The translations under genes were made by a program, and so were the position numbers. Of a stretch of DNA of 64,000 nt, positions 16,277-25,226 are shown piece by piece. Under the pieces are notes generated by a model. It was not told the origin of the DNA. It made no database searches and saw only the letters and a list, made by a program, of their open reading frames with translations. How positions within the stretch are numbered: the stretch's first letter is position 1; every line of letters begins with the position of its first letter. The stretch spans positions 1-64,000 of the forward strand of contig NZ_FNPH01000008.1 in the NCBI RefSeq assembly GCF_900107255.1, read 5' to 3'. This DNA is from Micromonospora pattaloongensis. GTDB taxonomy: Bacteria > Actinomycetota > Actinomycetes > Mycobacteriales > Micromonosporaceae.

Positions 16277-16798
16277 TCAGGCCCGGGGCTGGTGTTCGCG
16301 GCGTACGCGGGTGATGAGCTGGTTGGCTTGTCGACGGCTGGTCAGGGTGATCAGCCGTACGTGTGGTCCGTGCTCGCGGAGGAGTTTCCGCACTCGGGGC
16401 CGCATGGTGCGCCGGTAGCCGAGGATGTAGCGGACGAAGTTCCAGGTGATGCGGTCGTAGACGCCGTCCTGGTGGTGTTGTCCGCCTCGGTAGCGCCAGC
16501 GTCGCTGGGTGATGCCCCACAGGCAGGTGGCCGCGGGTAGGTCGAGGAAGATGACGGTGTCTGCGGCGGCGAGCCGGATGGGCAGGGTGCTGGCGTAGTT
16601 GCCCTCGATGATCCATCGTTCGCCGGTGACGAGTTTCTCCTGCTGGGCGGCGAACTCTTCCTGCGGCAGTGGGCTCCACTGCTCGTCGTAGTAGATGGCA
16701 TCCAGGTGGGTCAGCGGTGCGTCGAGGATCTGGGCCAGTTTCCGGGCGACGGTGGATTTGCCGCTGCCGCCGCAGCCGATGATGGCGATCCTGTCCAT
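16277..16798 (-). CDS. P-loop small-molecule kinase (adenylate-kinase / topology-modulation-protein-like)
   Basis: The longer frame starts at 16843, but the ATG at 16798 gives the classic start MDRIAIIGCGGSGKST with Walker A at residues 8-16 and has GGAG just upstream, so I prefer 173 aa. Later features are WIIEGNY and a C-terminal RYRGGQHHQDGVYDRITWNFVRYI segment typical of FlaR/adenylate-kinase-related proteins. These phosphorylate small, often nucleotide-like substrates. Placed in an operon with a nucleotide hydroxymethylase, it could be a nucleotide or sugar kinase; this is inference. Confidence 0.75.
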   Translation of the reverse strand: MDRIAIIGCGGSGKSTVARKLAQILDAPLTHLDAIYYDEQWSPLPQEEFAAQQEKLVTGERWIIEGNYASTLPIRLAAADTVIFLDLPAATCLWGITQRRWRYRGGQHHQDGVYDRITWNFVRYILGYRRTMRPRVRKLLREHGPHVRLITLTSRRQANQLITRVRREHQPRA

Positions 16799-16852
16799 GG
16801 CTCTCCAGGGTAGGGGTGCGGTGGCGTCGCGCCGAGGCGACATGGTGGGTCA

Positions 16853-17884
16853 TCAGGCCACCGGTTCCGGGTGATGCAGGAGGCGATCGAGCACGTCGAG
16901 CTGGGTGGAGAGCCGGAACGGGTTGAGGTGCCGTAGGCATTTGGCGATCAGCCGGGCGTGCTCGCCGGTGCCGGCGATCTCGGCGAGCCGGCCGACGCGG
17001 TGCCGGACGTCGGTGGCGTTGCGGACGATCAGGGACTGTGGGACGAACGCGGCGCTGCCTCGGACATCGGCGGGCAGGAGCGGCGCGCAGCCGGCAAGAA
17101 CGGCCTCGAAGATCCGCTGGGTCATCTGCCCGGCGGCGGCGTAGCGGCGAGGCAGCAGCAGAACGGTGGCCAGGGCGTCGGCGTAGATCTCGGCGACGCG
17201 GGGAAAGGGGACTCGGCCGACGAAGCGTAGGTATGGCCGGCGTGTGGTGTCGGCCCATTTGCCGGCCACCAGGTGGGGTAGTTGTGCGGCGGCGGGCGCA
17301 AAGTAGGTGTCGAAGGCGTCGTCGCGGTCGTACTGGTTGCCGACGTAGACCAGTGGGGTGGGGCGGGGCAGGGCGGTCAGCGCGGCGGGGTCGGCGGCGT
17401 CAATGGCGGTGTCGGCCACCGGGAACAGCAGGGGCACCGCGCCGCGAGTTGGGCGGAGCGCTGGTTCACAGACGGTGATGTTGCGGGTGCGGCGGAGTGG
17501 GTCCGTGGCGGGAAGTTGGCGGTCTTTGTCCCACAGGATGGTGGGGGTGCCGAACCGGTGGGTGTAGTGGGCGAGCAGGTCCGCTTGGCGGTGCAGGTCG
17601 CAGGTGTGCCCGGGCCGGCCGCATGGCGTGGTGTTGCGGCCGGGGATGGGCCAGCGCCATTCGAGGAACAGGACGTCGATGTCGGGTAGGCCGATGTCCC
17701 AGCGGTAGTGGTCGGTTAGGTCGTCTCCTGCCTCGCTCAGGTCGCGATTGGGTTGCAGGAAGACGATGTCGTGGCCGGCCGTGCGCAGTCCGTCGACGAG
17801 GGTCCGGCGGTGGCTGCGGCCTCCGTCCGGGGTGTCGGTGATGCCAGGGCCGAGGAATCCCCAGTAGCTGTAGCCGATCCTCAC
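16853..17884 (-). CDS. Glycosyltransferase-like protein (GT-B C-terminal fold)
   Basis: The long frame up to 18535 is not real upstream because it overlaps the carbamoyltransferase. The GTG at 17884 overlaps that gene's TGA (GTGA) and yields 343 aa starting VRIGYSYWGFLGPGITDTPDGG. The C-terminal half contains PLVYVGNQYDRDDAFDTYF and RFVGRVPFPRVAEIYADAL followed by MTQRIFEAVLAGCAPLLPADV, the donor-binding pattern of GT4-like enzymes. It likely transfers a sugar to the product of the operon. Donor and acceptor are unknown. Confidence 0.7.
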   Translation of the reverse strand: MRIGYSYWGFLGPGITDTPDGGRSHRRTLVDGLRTAGHDIVFLQPNRDLSEAGDDLTDHYRWDIGLPDIDVLFLEWRWPIPGRNTTPCGRPGHTCDLHRQADLLAHYTHRFGTPTILWDKDRQLPATDPLRRTRNITVCEPALRPTRGAVPLLFPVADTAIDAADPAALTALPRPTPLVYVGNQYDRDDAFDTYFAPAAAQLPHLVAGKWADTTRRPYLRFVGRVPFPRVAEIYADALATVLLLPRRYAAAGQMTQRIFEAVLAGCAPLLPADVRGSAAFVPQSLIVRNATDVRHRVGRLAEIAGTGEHARLIAKCLRHLNPFRLSTQLDVLDRLLHHPEPVA

Positions 17885-19587
17885 TTCGTCACCCACCAGT
17901 CTTCGATGAGCAGCGCGTCGAGGCCGGATTCGGTGAGACAGTCCAGGGCCATGTCGGGTGTGCCGCAGATCGGTTTGCCCTTGATGTTCAACGACGTGTT
18001 GATCAGGACGGGGTGCCCGGTGATATCGCCGAAGGCGGTGAGGACGTCGGCGAGGAAGGGGTGTTGTTCGCTGGTGACGGTCTGGACCCGGGCCGTGCCG
18101 TTGACGTGCACGATCGCCGGTAGCTGGTCGCGGGTCAGGTCGGTTACCGGAGCGGCGAGCGACATGAACGGCGAGGGTTGGCGCAGTCGGACGTAGTCGG
18201 CGGCCTTGTCGGCGAGGACGACCGGGGCGAACGGCCGGAACGGTTCGCGGAACTTGACGGTGGCGTTGAGTCGTTCGACCACGCCGGTGTTCAGGGGCGA
18301 GGCGAGGATCGACCGGTGGCCCAGAGCCCGCGGCCCGGTCTCCAGTTCGCCGGTGAACAGCCCGACGATTTGGCCCTCGGCCAGGTGCCGGGCCAGGTGA
18401 TGCGCGGGTTCTGCCAGGCGGGCCGCGTGGAGACCGGGTCGGGGCGCGGCTGGCAGCGTTAGGCCAGGGTAGGCGGGGCCGAGGTAGCAACGCTGGGCGA
18501 TGTCGGTGGGTGGGAGGCCGGTCGCGTCCAGCCACGCTGCTGCGGCGGCGCCGATCGCGGTGCCGGAGTCACCGGGGGCGGGCGGTACGTGCACCTCGTC
18601 GACGATGCCGGCCTGAGCGATGAGGCCGGCGGCAACGCAGTTCATCGCGACCCCGCCGCCGAGGCACAGCAGCCCGGATCCGGTCAGCTGGCGGGCGCGG
18701 GCGGCGAGATGCAGCATCACCTGCTCGGTGCGTTCCTGCAGGGCGGCGGCCAGGTCGGCGTGTACGGGCTCGACCGGCGCCGTCGGCGGGCGGGGCGGGC
18801 AGGTCACGTCGGCGAACGCGGACGTGACTCGGCCGTAGCGGCTGGAGAGGACTCGCAGGGCGAGCAGTGTTGGATCGAGGGTGAAGCCGTCGGTGGTGAG
18901 CCGGATCGCCCAGGACATCACATCCCGGAAGCGGGCCGGGTCGCCGAGGGCGGCGAGGGCCATTACCGTTCCCTCCTCGTCGCTGCGTCGCCAGCCGAGG
19001 TGTTCGGTGATGGCCCCGTAGGCGTATCCGAGGGATGCCGGGTCGTTGACCGCATGCCGCAGGTCAAGGGTGAGCCGCGAGTCTCGGCGGGCGTGCCAGG
19101 TGGTGGTGGTCTGCAGCTCGCCGAGGCTGTCGACGGTCAGGACCGCCGCGTCGTCGACACCGGAGGCGAGAAACGCGTACAGGGCATGGGCGCGGTGATG
19201 CTGCACGGGCTGGAGGCGGGCGCGTGGGAAGCGTTGGGACAGCTCCCGCATCCGGGCCTGGTAGCGGCGGTGGACCGTGGTGAAGCTGCGAGCCCGGGCG
19301 AGAGCACGGGTGCGACTGGCCGGTTGTCGCAGGTGAGCGGGCAACTGGCCCAGCGCGAACAGGTAGCGGCGCCCGTCGAAGTTGTACGCCACCGTGGTCA
19401 CGTCCTGCGGCGACAGGCCGGCCTCGCCGAGCAGCCAGGCGACGGCACGCTCCGGGTACGCCTTGCTGTGTTTGGCTCCGTCGAGGCGTTCCTCCTCGAC
19501 GAAGCCGACCAACCGGCCGTCGATCAGCAGCGCTGCTGCCGAGTCATGCGTGTACGCACACAGCCCGAGCACGACGCTCGCGGTCAT
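17881..19587 (-). CDS. NodU/CmcH/TobZ-family O-carbamoyltransferase
   Basis: 568 aa from the ATG at 19587 (MTASVVLGLCAYTHDSAAALLIDGR). The N-terminal ASKHA-like domain has the family HHRAHALYAFLASG motif, and the C-terminal YrdC-like domain shows the typical HPVLINTSLNIKGKPI segment, where carbamoyl-adenylate is made. The family transfers carbamoyl from carbamoyl phosphate and ATP to hydroxyl groups of antibiotics, Nod factors or, in some phages, hydroxymethylcytosine. The start overlaps the stop of the hydroxymethylase-like gene (ATGA), so the two are made together. A hydroxymethyl group made upstream would be a natural acceptor (inference). Confidence 0.9.
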   Translation of the reverse strand: MTASVVLGLCAYTHDSAAALLIDGRLVGFVEEERLDGAKHSKAYPERAVAWLLGEAGLSPQDVTTVAYNFDGRRYLFALGQLPAHLRQPASRTRALARARSFTTVHRRYQARMRELSQRFPRARLQPVQHHRAHALYAFLASGVDDAAVLTVDSLGELQTTTTWHARRDSRLTLDLRHAVNDPASLGYAYGAITEHLGWRRSDEEGTVMALAALGDPARFRDVMSWAIRLTTDGFTLDPTLLALRVLSSRYGRVTSAFADVTCPPRPPTAPVEPVHADLAAALQERTEQVMLHLAARARQLTGSGLLCLGGGVAMNCVAAGLIAQAGIVDEVHVPPAPGDSGTAIGAAAAAWLDATGLPPTDIAQRCYLGPAYPGLTLPAAPRPGLHAARLAEPAHHLARHLAEGQIVGLFTGELETGPRALGHRSILASPLNTGVVERLNATVKFREPFRPFAPVVLADKAADYVRLRQPSPFMSLAAPVTDLTRDQLPAIVHVNGTARVQTVTSEQHPFLADVLTAFGDITGHPVLINTSLNIKGKPICGTPDMALDCLTESGLDALLIEDWWVTK

Positions 19588-20537
19588 GACAGATGCCCCA
19601 CGGTGAGCGCCGCCGGCGTGAGGTGGTCGTACCAGGCGGTGAGGGCGGTGCCGAGCGGGCCGGGCGTGTCGTGGGCGAGCTTGCGCGCCTGGTCCCGATC
19701 GCCGGCCTTCCAGGCTCGGTAGCCGGCCAGCACGCGCCCGAATGCGTTCCACGGGTCGCCATCCGGCAGACCGCTGCCGCTGGAGAGGACCTGCGTGAGG
19801 ACGGCATCCAGGTGGGGCCAGGCCACGGAGATCGGTTGCATCTCCGTGACCTCGGGCTGGTGCTGGAGGCATTCGGCGGCGGCAGCGGCATTTTCGGCGT
19901 ACAGGTGCAGCGAGTCGACGTGATGGTGGTACTCCCCGACCTCGACCCCGAGCCACCCTGCCATCAACTCCTGCAGGAGGGTGGTGGCGAAGATGTCGTA
20001 CGGAAAGCCGAGCCACAGGTCCTGGCTGCGCATGCTGGTGTGCATCACGAGACGGCCCTGCCGGATGAAGAACCGGTACCCGAGCGTGCACGGCACATCC
20101 CGATAGCCCCGGTGGTCACGAGACGGGTCGTGGATCTGGATGACGGCCTGCCGCGAATCCCGGTCGGACGACAGCTTCCGCACGACCGCGTCGAGCTGGT
20201 CGATGCCGCCGCCCCACCGGCGGATCCGCGGCCCATACGCGCCCTGCAGCACGCCGTCGTCGGCGTACCGGCGCAGGTTGGCGTTGAAGTCGAAGATCCA
20301 CGGGTCGTCGGAGCCGGAAAGGATCCACAGCGCCTCGGCGACCGCGAACGCCGGGTTGATCACGCGGGCGGGTGGGATGGCGACCAGCCGCCGTCGGGGG
20401 TTCGTCAGGCACAGGTGCGCGCCCATGACCTCGGTGGTCACCATGTCCCGGGGGCACACCGCTCGGCCGTTGAGCAGCACCGCTTGGCAGGCGGCGTTGA
20501 ACAGCTCGCTCGCGGAGTCCGCGGTTAAGACGATCAT
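19584..20537 (-). CDS. Thymidylate-synthase-fold pyrimidine nucleotide hydroxymethylase (MilA/dCMP-hydroxymethylase-like)
   Basis: 317 aa, ATG at 20537 with AAGGAAG 7 nt upstream. The thymidylate-synthase signatures are visible: YGPRIR at 101-106, catalytic Cys150 in DVPCTLGYRFF, and RSQDLWLGFPYD at 170-181. At the position where ThyA has Asn177 (GLPFN), which reads the pyrimidine 4-position, this protein has Asp181 (GFPYD). Asp at that site is the hallmark of T4 dCMP hydroxymethylase and related CMP hydroxymethylases. So a C or dC nucleotide substrate and a 5-hydroxymethyl product are likely; a ThyA-like methylase for primary metabolism is less likely in this operon. Confidence 0.82.
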   Translation of the reverse strand: MIVLTADSASELFNAACQAVLLNGRAVCPRDMVTTEVMGAHLCLTNPRRRLVAIPPARVINPAFAVAEALWILSGSDDPWIFDFNANLRRYADDGVLQGAYGPRIRRWGGGIDQLDAVVRKLSSDRDSRQAVIQIHDPSRDHRGYRDVPCTLGYRFFIRQGRLVMHTSMRSQDLWLGFPYDIFATTLLQELMAGWLGVEVGEYHHHVDSLHLYAENAAAAAECLQHQPEVTEMQPISVAWPHLDAVLTQVLSSGSGLPDGDPWNAFGRVLAGYRAWKAGDRDQARKLAHDTPGPLGTALTAWYDHLTPAALTVGHLS

Positions 20538-20554
20538 GTAGGTCTTCCTTCGGA

Positions 20555-21526
20555 TCAGGAGGTGAAGGCAGCAAGCCGATCGCGGGAGAGGTTGACCAGC
20601 CAGGCGGACTGGCGGGCCATGCCCTCGTGCAAACCGACGGTGGGCCAGTAGCCGAGCAGCCGGCCCGCGCGGGTCAGGTCGGCCGAGGTCGACGGGACGT
20701 CCCCGGGCTGGGCGTCCGCCGCCTGGACCGGGATGTGCCGGCCCGTGACCTTGGAGGCCTCCTCGATCGCGCCGCGCATGGAGACGCTCGCCCCGCCGCC
20801 GACGTTGACCACGGCGTAGCGGGCATCCACGTACGCGGCGGCGAGCGTGGCGGCGACGACGTCGCCGATGTAGGTGAACTCCCGCCGCTGGCTGCCGTCG
20901 CCGAAGATCGTGACCGGGAAACCGGTGTACGCGGCGAACAACAGCCGACCGATCGCCATGTCGGGCCGTTGCCGCGGCCCGTACACGGTGAAGTAGCGCA
21001 GCGCCACGGCGGTGAGCCGGCTGTCCGGTCGGCGGGCGTGGGCCAGGCACAGGTGCTCGGCGGCGAGCTTGCTGACGCCGTATGGCGAGACCGGACAGGT
21101 CGGGTCATCTTCATGGCTGGGCCGGTTCGCTGGGCCGTAGACGCTGGACGACGAGGCGTAGACCACCCGTCGTACGCCCGATCGAGCGCAGGCGTCGAGC
21201 AGCCGGTGGGTGCCAAGCACGTTGGCCTGGGCGTAGTCGACGAACTCAGCGCCCCACGACGGACGGACTCCTGGCCGGGCGGCCAGGTGAAAGACCGTGT
21301 CGCAGCCGTCCACGGCGTCGTCGAGCTGGTCGGTGGACAGGTCCCGGCGTAGCGGGGTGAACAGGGGATTCCCGATTGCTGCCGCGAGGTTCTCATCCGC
21401 GATGGCGTGCTCACCGAGCCGGCGGCGGTCCAGGCCGACCACCTCCACACCACGGGAGAGGAGCGCGTCAACCAGATGTGAGCCGATGAACCCGGCAGCC
21501 CCGCTCACCAGCACCCGGGCCATCAT
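20555..21526 (-). CDS. NAD-dependent sugar-nucleotide epimerase/dehydratase (SDR)
   Basis: 323 aa from ATG 21526 (MMARVLVSGAAGFIGSH). The extended-SDR features are GxxGxxG at residues 9-15, VVYASSSSVYG (catalytic Ser) and SPYGVSK (Tyr-x3-Lys), then RYFTVYGPRQRPDMAI, typical of UDP-glucose/glucuronate 4-epimerases and related enzymes. It would make or reshape the nucleotide sugar used by the glycosyltransferase further down. It is the first gene of the operon; 17 nt separate it from the hydroxymethylase. An ATG one codon on is an equal alternative. Confidence 0.88.
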   Translation of the reverse strand: MMARVLVSGAAGFIGSHLVDALLSRGVEVVGLDRRRLGEHAIADENLAAAIGNPLFTPLRRDLSTDQLDDAVDGCDTVFHLAARPGVRPSWGAEFVDYAQANVLGTHRLLDACARSGVRRVVYASSSSVYGPANRPSHEDDPTCPVSPYGVSKLAAEHLCLAHARRPDSRLTAVALRYFTVYGPRQRPDMAIGRLLFAAYTGFPVTIFGDGSQRREFTYIGDVVAATLAAAYVDARYAVVNVGGGASVSMRGAIEEASKVTGRHIPVQAADAQPGDVPSTSADLTRAGRLLGYWPTVGLHEGMARQSAWLVNLSRDRLAAFTS

Positions 21527-22152
21527 CGCTGCCCACCAGTGCCGGTCCGCTGCGCGAACACCCGCTGCCACACATGCGTGAGTAGAGGTGGTTCGGCCGA
21601 CGAGACCGTCGCCCGGCCGGTAGCCACCTGCACGGAGGCGGAAGCCGAGGGGCGTGGCGTGCCCGTGCTGCTGGCGAAGGCGTGCCGCGAAACGTACACG
21701 GTCATGGCGCCACCGCTCGACGAACCCGCGGACCTCTTGGTTGCCAGTCCTGGCGGACCCGCTGGGATCCCGGCGGGTCCGCCATCGCGAGGCGGCGGCT
21801 GGGAGCACCCCGCCGGTCACCCGCCCGCGCAGCCTCGATGGCGGTACGCGGACGGGGAGTCAACCTCACGAACGCACATCCAGCCGCCGCTACAGTGGGC
21901 CGAGTCAGCTCCCTGGCCGCCTTGCCAGACTCGATCAATCTGTCCACCATGAATCCCCTGGCGTCGATGACAATGGGTCGGTGAGCTGGCCCGCCGCTCG
22001 GCAGCGGTCTTCGATGCTCGTCAACAGCGAACCGTCCACAAAGGCCGGGCGGTACCGTCCACTAGCCGTCCGCTCGCAGCCAGGTAGTGACGGGCCGTAG
22101 CGGAGGTGGCTAGCGTGACGGTCGTCGACAGGCAATGCGCGGAGGTGCTCAG
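21527..22152. other. Intergenic region between the operon and its divergent regulator
   Basis: No convincing gene on either strand; the short frames here lack ribosome sites and family signals. It must hold the minus-strand operon promoter and the promoter of the XRE regulator. A perfect 11-bp hairpin, GGCGGACCCGC (21752-21762) / GCGGGTCCGCC (21773-21783) with a 10-nt loop, lies in the middle and may be a terminator or operator. Confidence 0.6.
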
Positions 22153-23487
22153 ATGGCCGGACGGCGCTATCCCCCGAACCGCCGGCTAGCGTGGGAGAGG
22201 CTTCAGCGGGGCTGGTCGTACGAGGAGGTCGCCGAGCGTATTCGTGCGGGGATGAGCCATGCCGGAGAGACCGACACCGGCCTCAACGCCAACACGGTGC
22301 GGCGATGGGAGACGGGCGAACGGTGGCCCGACCCCCGCTACCGCAAGCACCTGGTGGCCATCTTCGACAAGACAGCCAGCCAGCTCGGCCTGCTCACCCC
22401 CGATGAGCTGGCCATGTGCCCGCAGGCGGAGACACTGCACGAGTTCAGGAGGTTGTGGGACATGCTCACCGGAGACGACAACGAAGCCGGCTGGGACCGG
22501 GCAGCCGTCCTCCGAGCACTGTTCGGCGCGAGCATGCTCCCGCTGGTCGCGCCGCTGCTGTCACTGGACCCGCAGGCAACGCATGCCGACGCGAAGACCG
22601 TCGACCCGGACGCGTACACCGAAATCGTTCGCTGCCAGCGGGCGCTGTACTGGACCAGCCCGGCGCGGCCGCTCTACGAGGCCGCATACGCTCACACCCA
22701 GCTCGGCACCGGACTGGTCCGAGCGGCGAGCGGCACCAGCCGCACCGCCCTCGCCGCCGCCCTCGCCGAGTCCGCGCTCCTCACCGCCCGGCTGGCGTTC
22801 TTCGACCTCAACCAACCCGCCGTCGCCCAGCGTTGCTACGACGTCGCCCTCGCCGCCACCCGGGAAGCCGGAGACCACGCCCTGGCCGCCGGCGTCCTTG
22901 GCCACATGGCCTTTATCCCCGCCTTCAGTCACGACCCCTCTGCCGCCCGCCCACTGGTCGACGCCGCGCTGCAGCACACCTGGCACGGCGTCAGCCCGGC
23001 CGTCCGCTCGTGGCTGCACTGCGTCGCCTCGGAAGTAGAAGCCCGCGCCGGCGCCGGAGCAGCCAGCCGCCACCAGATCGACCTCGCTGCAACCGCGATC
23101 GAGGCCAACCCCACCCCGCCGGAATGGCTCGACTTCTACGACGCCGGTCGGCTGCACTCCTTCGCCGGCTACGCGGCCCTCGCGGCCGACGACCACACCG
23201 AGGCCACCAGACAGCTCACCGAGGCCCTCGCCGGCCTGACTGCCAACGCGGCCAAGCAGCGCAGCGTCATACTCGCCGACCTCGCCTCCGCACACAGCGG
23301 CGACGGCGACCACGCCGCCGACTATCTCAACCAGGCGATGGACGCCCTACACACCGACTGGTACGGCACTGGCCTGGACCGAGTCAGGGCCGTCCGGCAC
23401 GTACTCGGCGACAGCCGGCAGGGCAGGCGGCTCGACGAACGGATCGCCGCCCTCGCCGCCAGCAGAGCCGCCCTACCCGGCAGCTAA
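22153..23487 (+). CDS. XRE-type HTH regulator with TPR-like sensory domain
   Basis: The ATG at 22153 has GGAGG 7 nt upstream (22141-22145), so I prefer it to the ATG at 22135; this gives 444 aa. The first 90 residues contain an XRE-like helix-turn-helix (RLQRGWSYEEVAERI ... NANTVRRWETGERWP). The rest is alanine-rich and helical with TPR-like pairs (for example ADYLNQAMDAL), as in large Streptomyces regulators. It is read away from the nucleoside-like operon and is the obvious candidate to control it. Its stop overlaps the HAD gene stop by 4 nt. Confidence 0.82.
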   Translation: MAGRRYPPNRRLAWERLQRGWSYEEVAERIRAGMSHAGETDTGLNANTVRRWETGERWPDPRYRKHLVAIFDKTASQLGLLTPDELAMCPQAETLHEFRRLWDMLTGDDNEAGWDRAAVLRALFGASMLPLVAPLLSLDPQATHADAKTVDPDAYTEIVRCQRALYWTSPARPLYEAAYAHTQLGTGLVRAASGTSRTALAAALAESALLTARLAFFDLNQPAVAQRCYDVALAATREAGDHALAAGVLGHMAFIPAFSHDPSAARPLVDAALQHTWHGVSPAVRSWLHCVASEVEARAGAGAASRHQIDLAATAIEANPTPPEWLDFYDAGRLHSFAGYAALAADDHTEATRQLTEALAGLTANAAKQRSVILADLASAHSGDGDHAADYLNQAMDALHTDWYGTGLDRVRAVRHVLGDSRQGRRLDERIAALAASRAALPGS

Positions 23488-24140
23488 GCCGCCGACTCGT
23501 TGTGCTTGCGCACCAGCTCGGGCAGCTCAGCCAGCGAGTCGAGCCGGAACAGGCAGCGCTCGCTGACCGCCCTGTCATCGAGGATGTATCCCCAGGGGCC
23601 GCGCCGGACCAGCGCGGTCGCGATCCCGGCATCTTGCGCGGGCCGGATGTCGTTGTCTAGCCGGTCCCCGACGTAGAGCACCTGATCGGCTGGGCAGCCC
23701 GCCTCCGCGACAACGCGCTCAAAGAACGCCGCCGACGGCTTTTCCACGCCCCAACCGTCCGACGTGCCGATCACGTCCACCGGCAGGTCCAAGGCTCGCA
23801 GGATCGTCTCGGCCCGTGCCGTCTGGTTCCCGGCCAGACCCACCTGCACGCCCAACTCACGCAGCGCGGCCAGGCACGGCCGAGCATCCGGGTACAGGTT
23901 TTCCTCCGAGAAATGCTCCGGCTGGCCGACCGCGGCGCGGCGCTTACGCTCCTCAGCCAGGTCGAACCCGGGCCGGAAGACCTGGAACGTCTCCCGGTAG
24001 TCCAAGCCGCGAGCGATCACCGCCCCGAAGACGGCCGAGAAGGTGTGCCGGGGTACGCCCAGCCAGTCCGCCCAGGTCCCGTACTCCCGGGACTCGTCGA
24101 CGATTGTCTCGCCCACGTCGAAGAACACGCTCGCGATCAC
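23484..24140 (-). CDS. HAD-superfamily hydrolase
   Basis: The open frame extends to a TTG at 24272, but the GTG at 24140 begins at the natural fold start (VIASVFFDVGETIVDE), giving 218 aa. HAD motifs: Asp8 in FFDVGET (DxGxT variant of DxDxT, so the second Asp is replaced by Gly), GNQTARAE (motif II), VEKPSAAFF (motif III Lys) and YVGDRLDNDIRPA (motif IV). Loss of the second Asp suggests hydrolase or isomerase chemistry other than standard phosphatase. It converges with the XRE regulator. The 280 bp upstream (24141-24420) hold nothing clear. Confidence 0.82.
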   Translation of the reverse strand: MIASVFFDVGETIVDESREYGTWADWLGVPRHTFSAVFGAVIARGLDYRETFQVFRPGFDLAEERKRRAAVGQPEHFSEENLYPDARPCLAALRELGVQVGLAGNQTARAETILRALDLPVDVIGTSDGWGVEKPSAAFFERVVAEAGCPADQVLYVGDRLDNDIRPAQDAGIATALVRRGPWGYILDDRAVSERCLFRLDSLAELPELVRKHNESAA

Positions 24141-24420
24141 CCTGCGATTGTGCCCTTCTTGCCCAAAGTGATCAACACTGGTGACGGCTGCCCGCTGCGA
24201 ATCCCTGGCGGTGCGGTGCAAGTTGAAAACGGCTGCGGTTACGTCGGCGCCGATCCCGGGGTGCCTGTTCAATTGCCGTCCTCACGTTGGAGCCCGACAA
24301 CCACGCTCAGCGCCTGCGCCAGGAGGCGCCCGGACACGGATGGGCCGGGCAGGCAAGGGAAGGAACTCCGAGCCACAAGAGGACGCTCCATAGCAATAGA
24401 AGGGATCACCGACAAGGTTC

Positions 24421-24990
24421 GTGACCAATTCGTTACGCACGACCTGCCAAGCACCCCGGCTCCCCGCCGACGACCTCAACCAGATGGTCCTGCAAGCCCT
24501 CTACGACTTCTACACCACCGCCGAACCCGTCCTCACCGCCATGATCGAACGCGCCCAAGCCCAACAAGACTCCACCAGCGACGACCGACGCGCCGAACTC
24601 ACCGGCACCGCCCACCAGATCACCAGCACCGAAACGGCGATCACCCGCTACCACACCGCGTTCGAGAACTGCACCATGGACGACGGCACCGCCGGGCCAC
24701 GTATCCGCGAACTCCGCCAACGACTGGCCCAACTCCAGACCCGGCACGCCGAACTCGAAGCCGACCTCGCCGCCCCACCGGCACCCCCACCGCCCGGCAC
24801 CATCACCCGGATCCGCGACCACGTCAGCACGATCATGACCAGCGGCACCACCACCGGACGCAAGGCCGCCATCGAGACCCTCATCGCCGAGGTCCGACTC
24901 ACCGACCAGGGAGTCGTCCCCGTGTTCAAGATCCCCACCGACACAACGATGCCCCCGCCCGACCCGGACGGGGGCACTCACGATGAATAA
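24421..24990 (+). pseudogene. Large serine recombinase, C-terminal remnant
   Basis: The readable part (TCQAPRLPADDLNQMVLQALYDFY, then a long coiled coil rich in Arg, Glu and Ala) matches the end of the zinc-ribbon/coiled-coil region of large serine recombinases. The catalytic resolvase domain and the first zinc cysteines are absent and nothing upstream restores them. It sits 28 bp from a tRNA gene, a common integration site, and is therefore likely the relic of an integrated element. The frame ends TAA at 24988-24990. It is unlikely to be functional. Confidence 0.65.
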
Positions 24991-25018
24991 CCACCGGTTC
25001 GCACAATGGTCCGGTCGG

Positions 25019-25092
25019 TGGGGCGGGCGGGACTCGAACCCGCGACCGAGGGATTATGAGTCCCCTGCTCTAACCGGCTGAGCTACCGCCCC
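25019..25092 (-). tRNA. tRNA with CAT anticodon (tRNA-Met, possibly tRNA-Ile2)
   Basis: The minus strand folds as a full cloverleaf: acceptor GGGGCGG pairing with CCGCCCC (7 bp), D-arm GCTCAGCCGGTTAGAGC, anticodon loop CTCATAA, and T-arm GCGGGTTCGAGTCCCGC. CCA is not encoded. CAT serves elongator Met or, with lysidine, Ile for ATA; elongator Met is more likely but the distinction needs a model search. Its 3' end faces the recombinase remnant, so it may be the attachment site of the island on the left. Confidence 0.93.
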
Positions 25093-25226
25093 CTACCAGC
25101 GCCGGGATCTTATCCCGCAGAGCGCTGCCCGGACCACCACGTCGCGCGACTCGTGTCCGTTTCGGCCGTGCCGGTTCATCGATCAGCGGATGCCGCGTGA
25201 TCAGCACGTATTCACATGACTGAAAA

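Noticed and set aside
16853..18535. 560-aa version of the glycosyltransferase
   Set aside because: Its first 217 residues lie inside the carbamoyltransferase and are Arg/Pro-rich; the GTG at 17884 is the coupled start.
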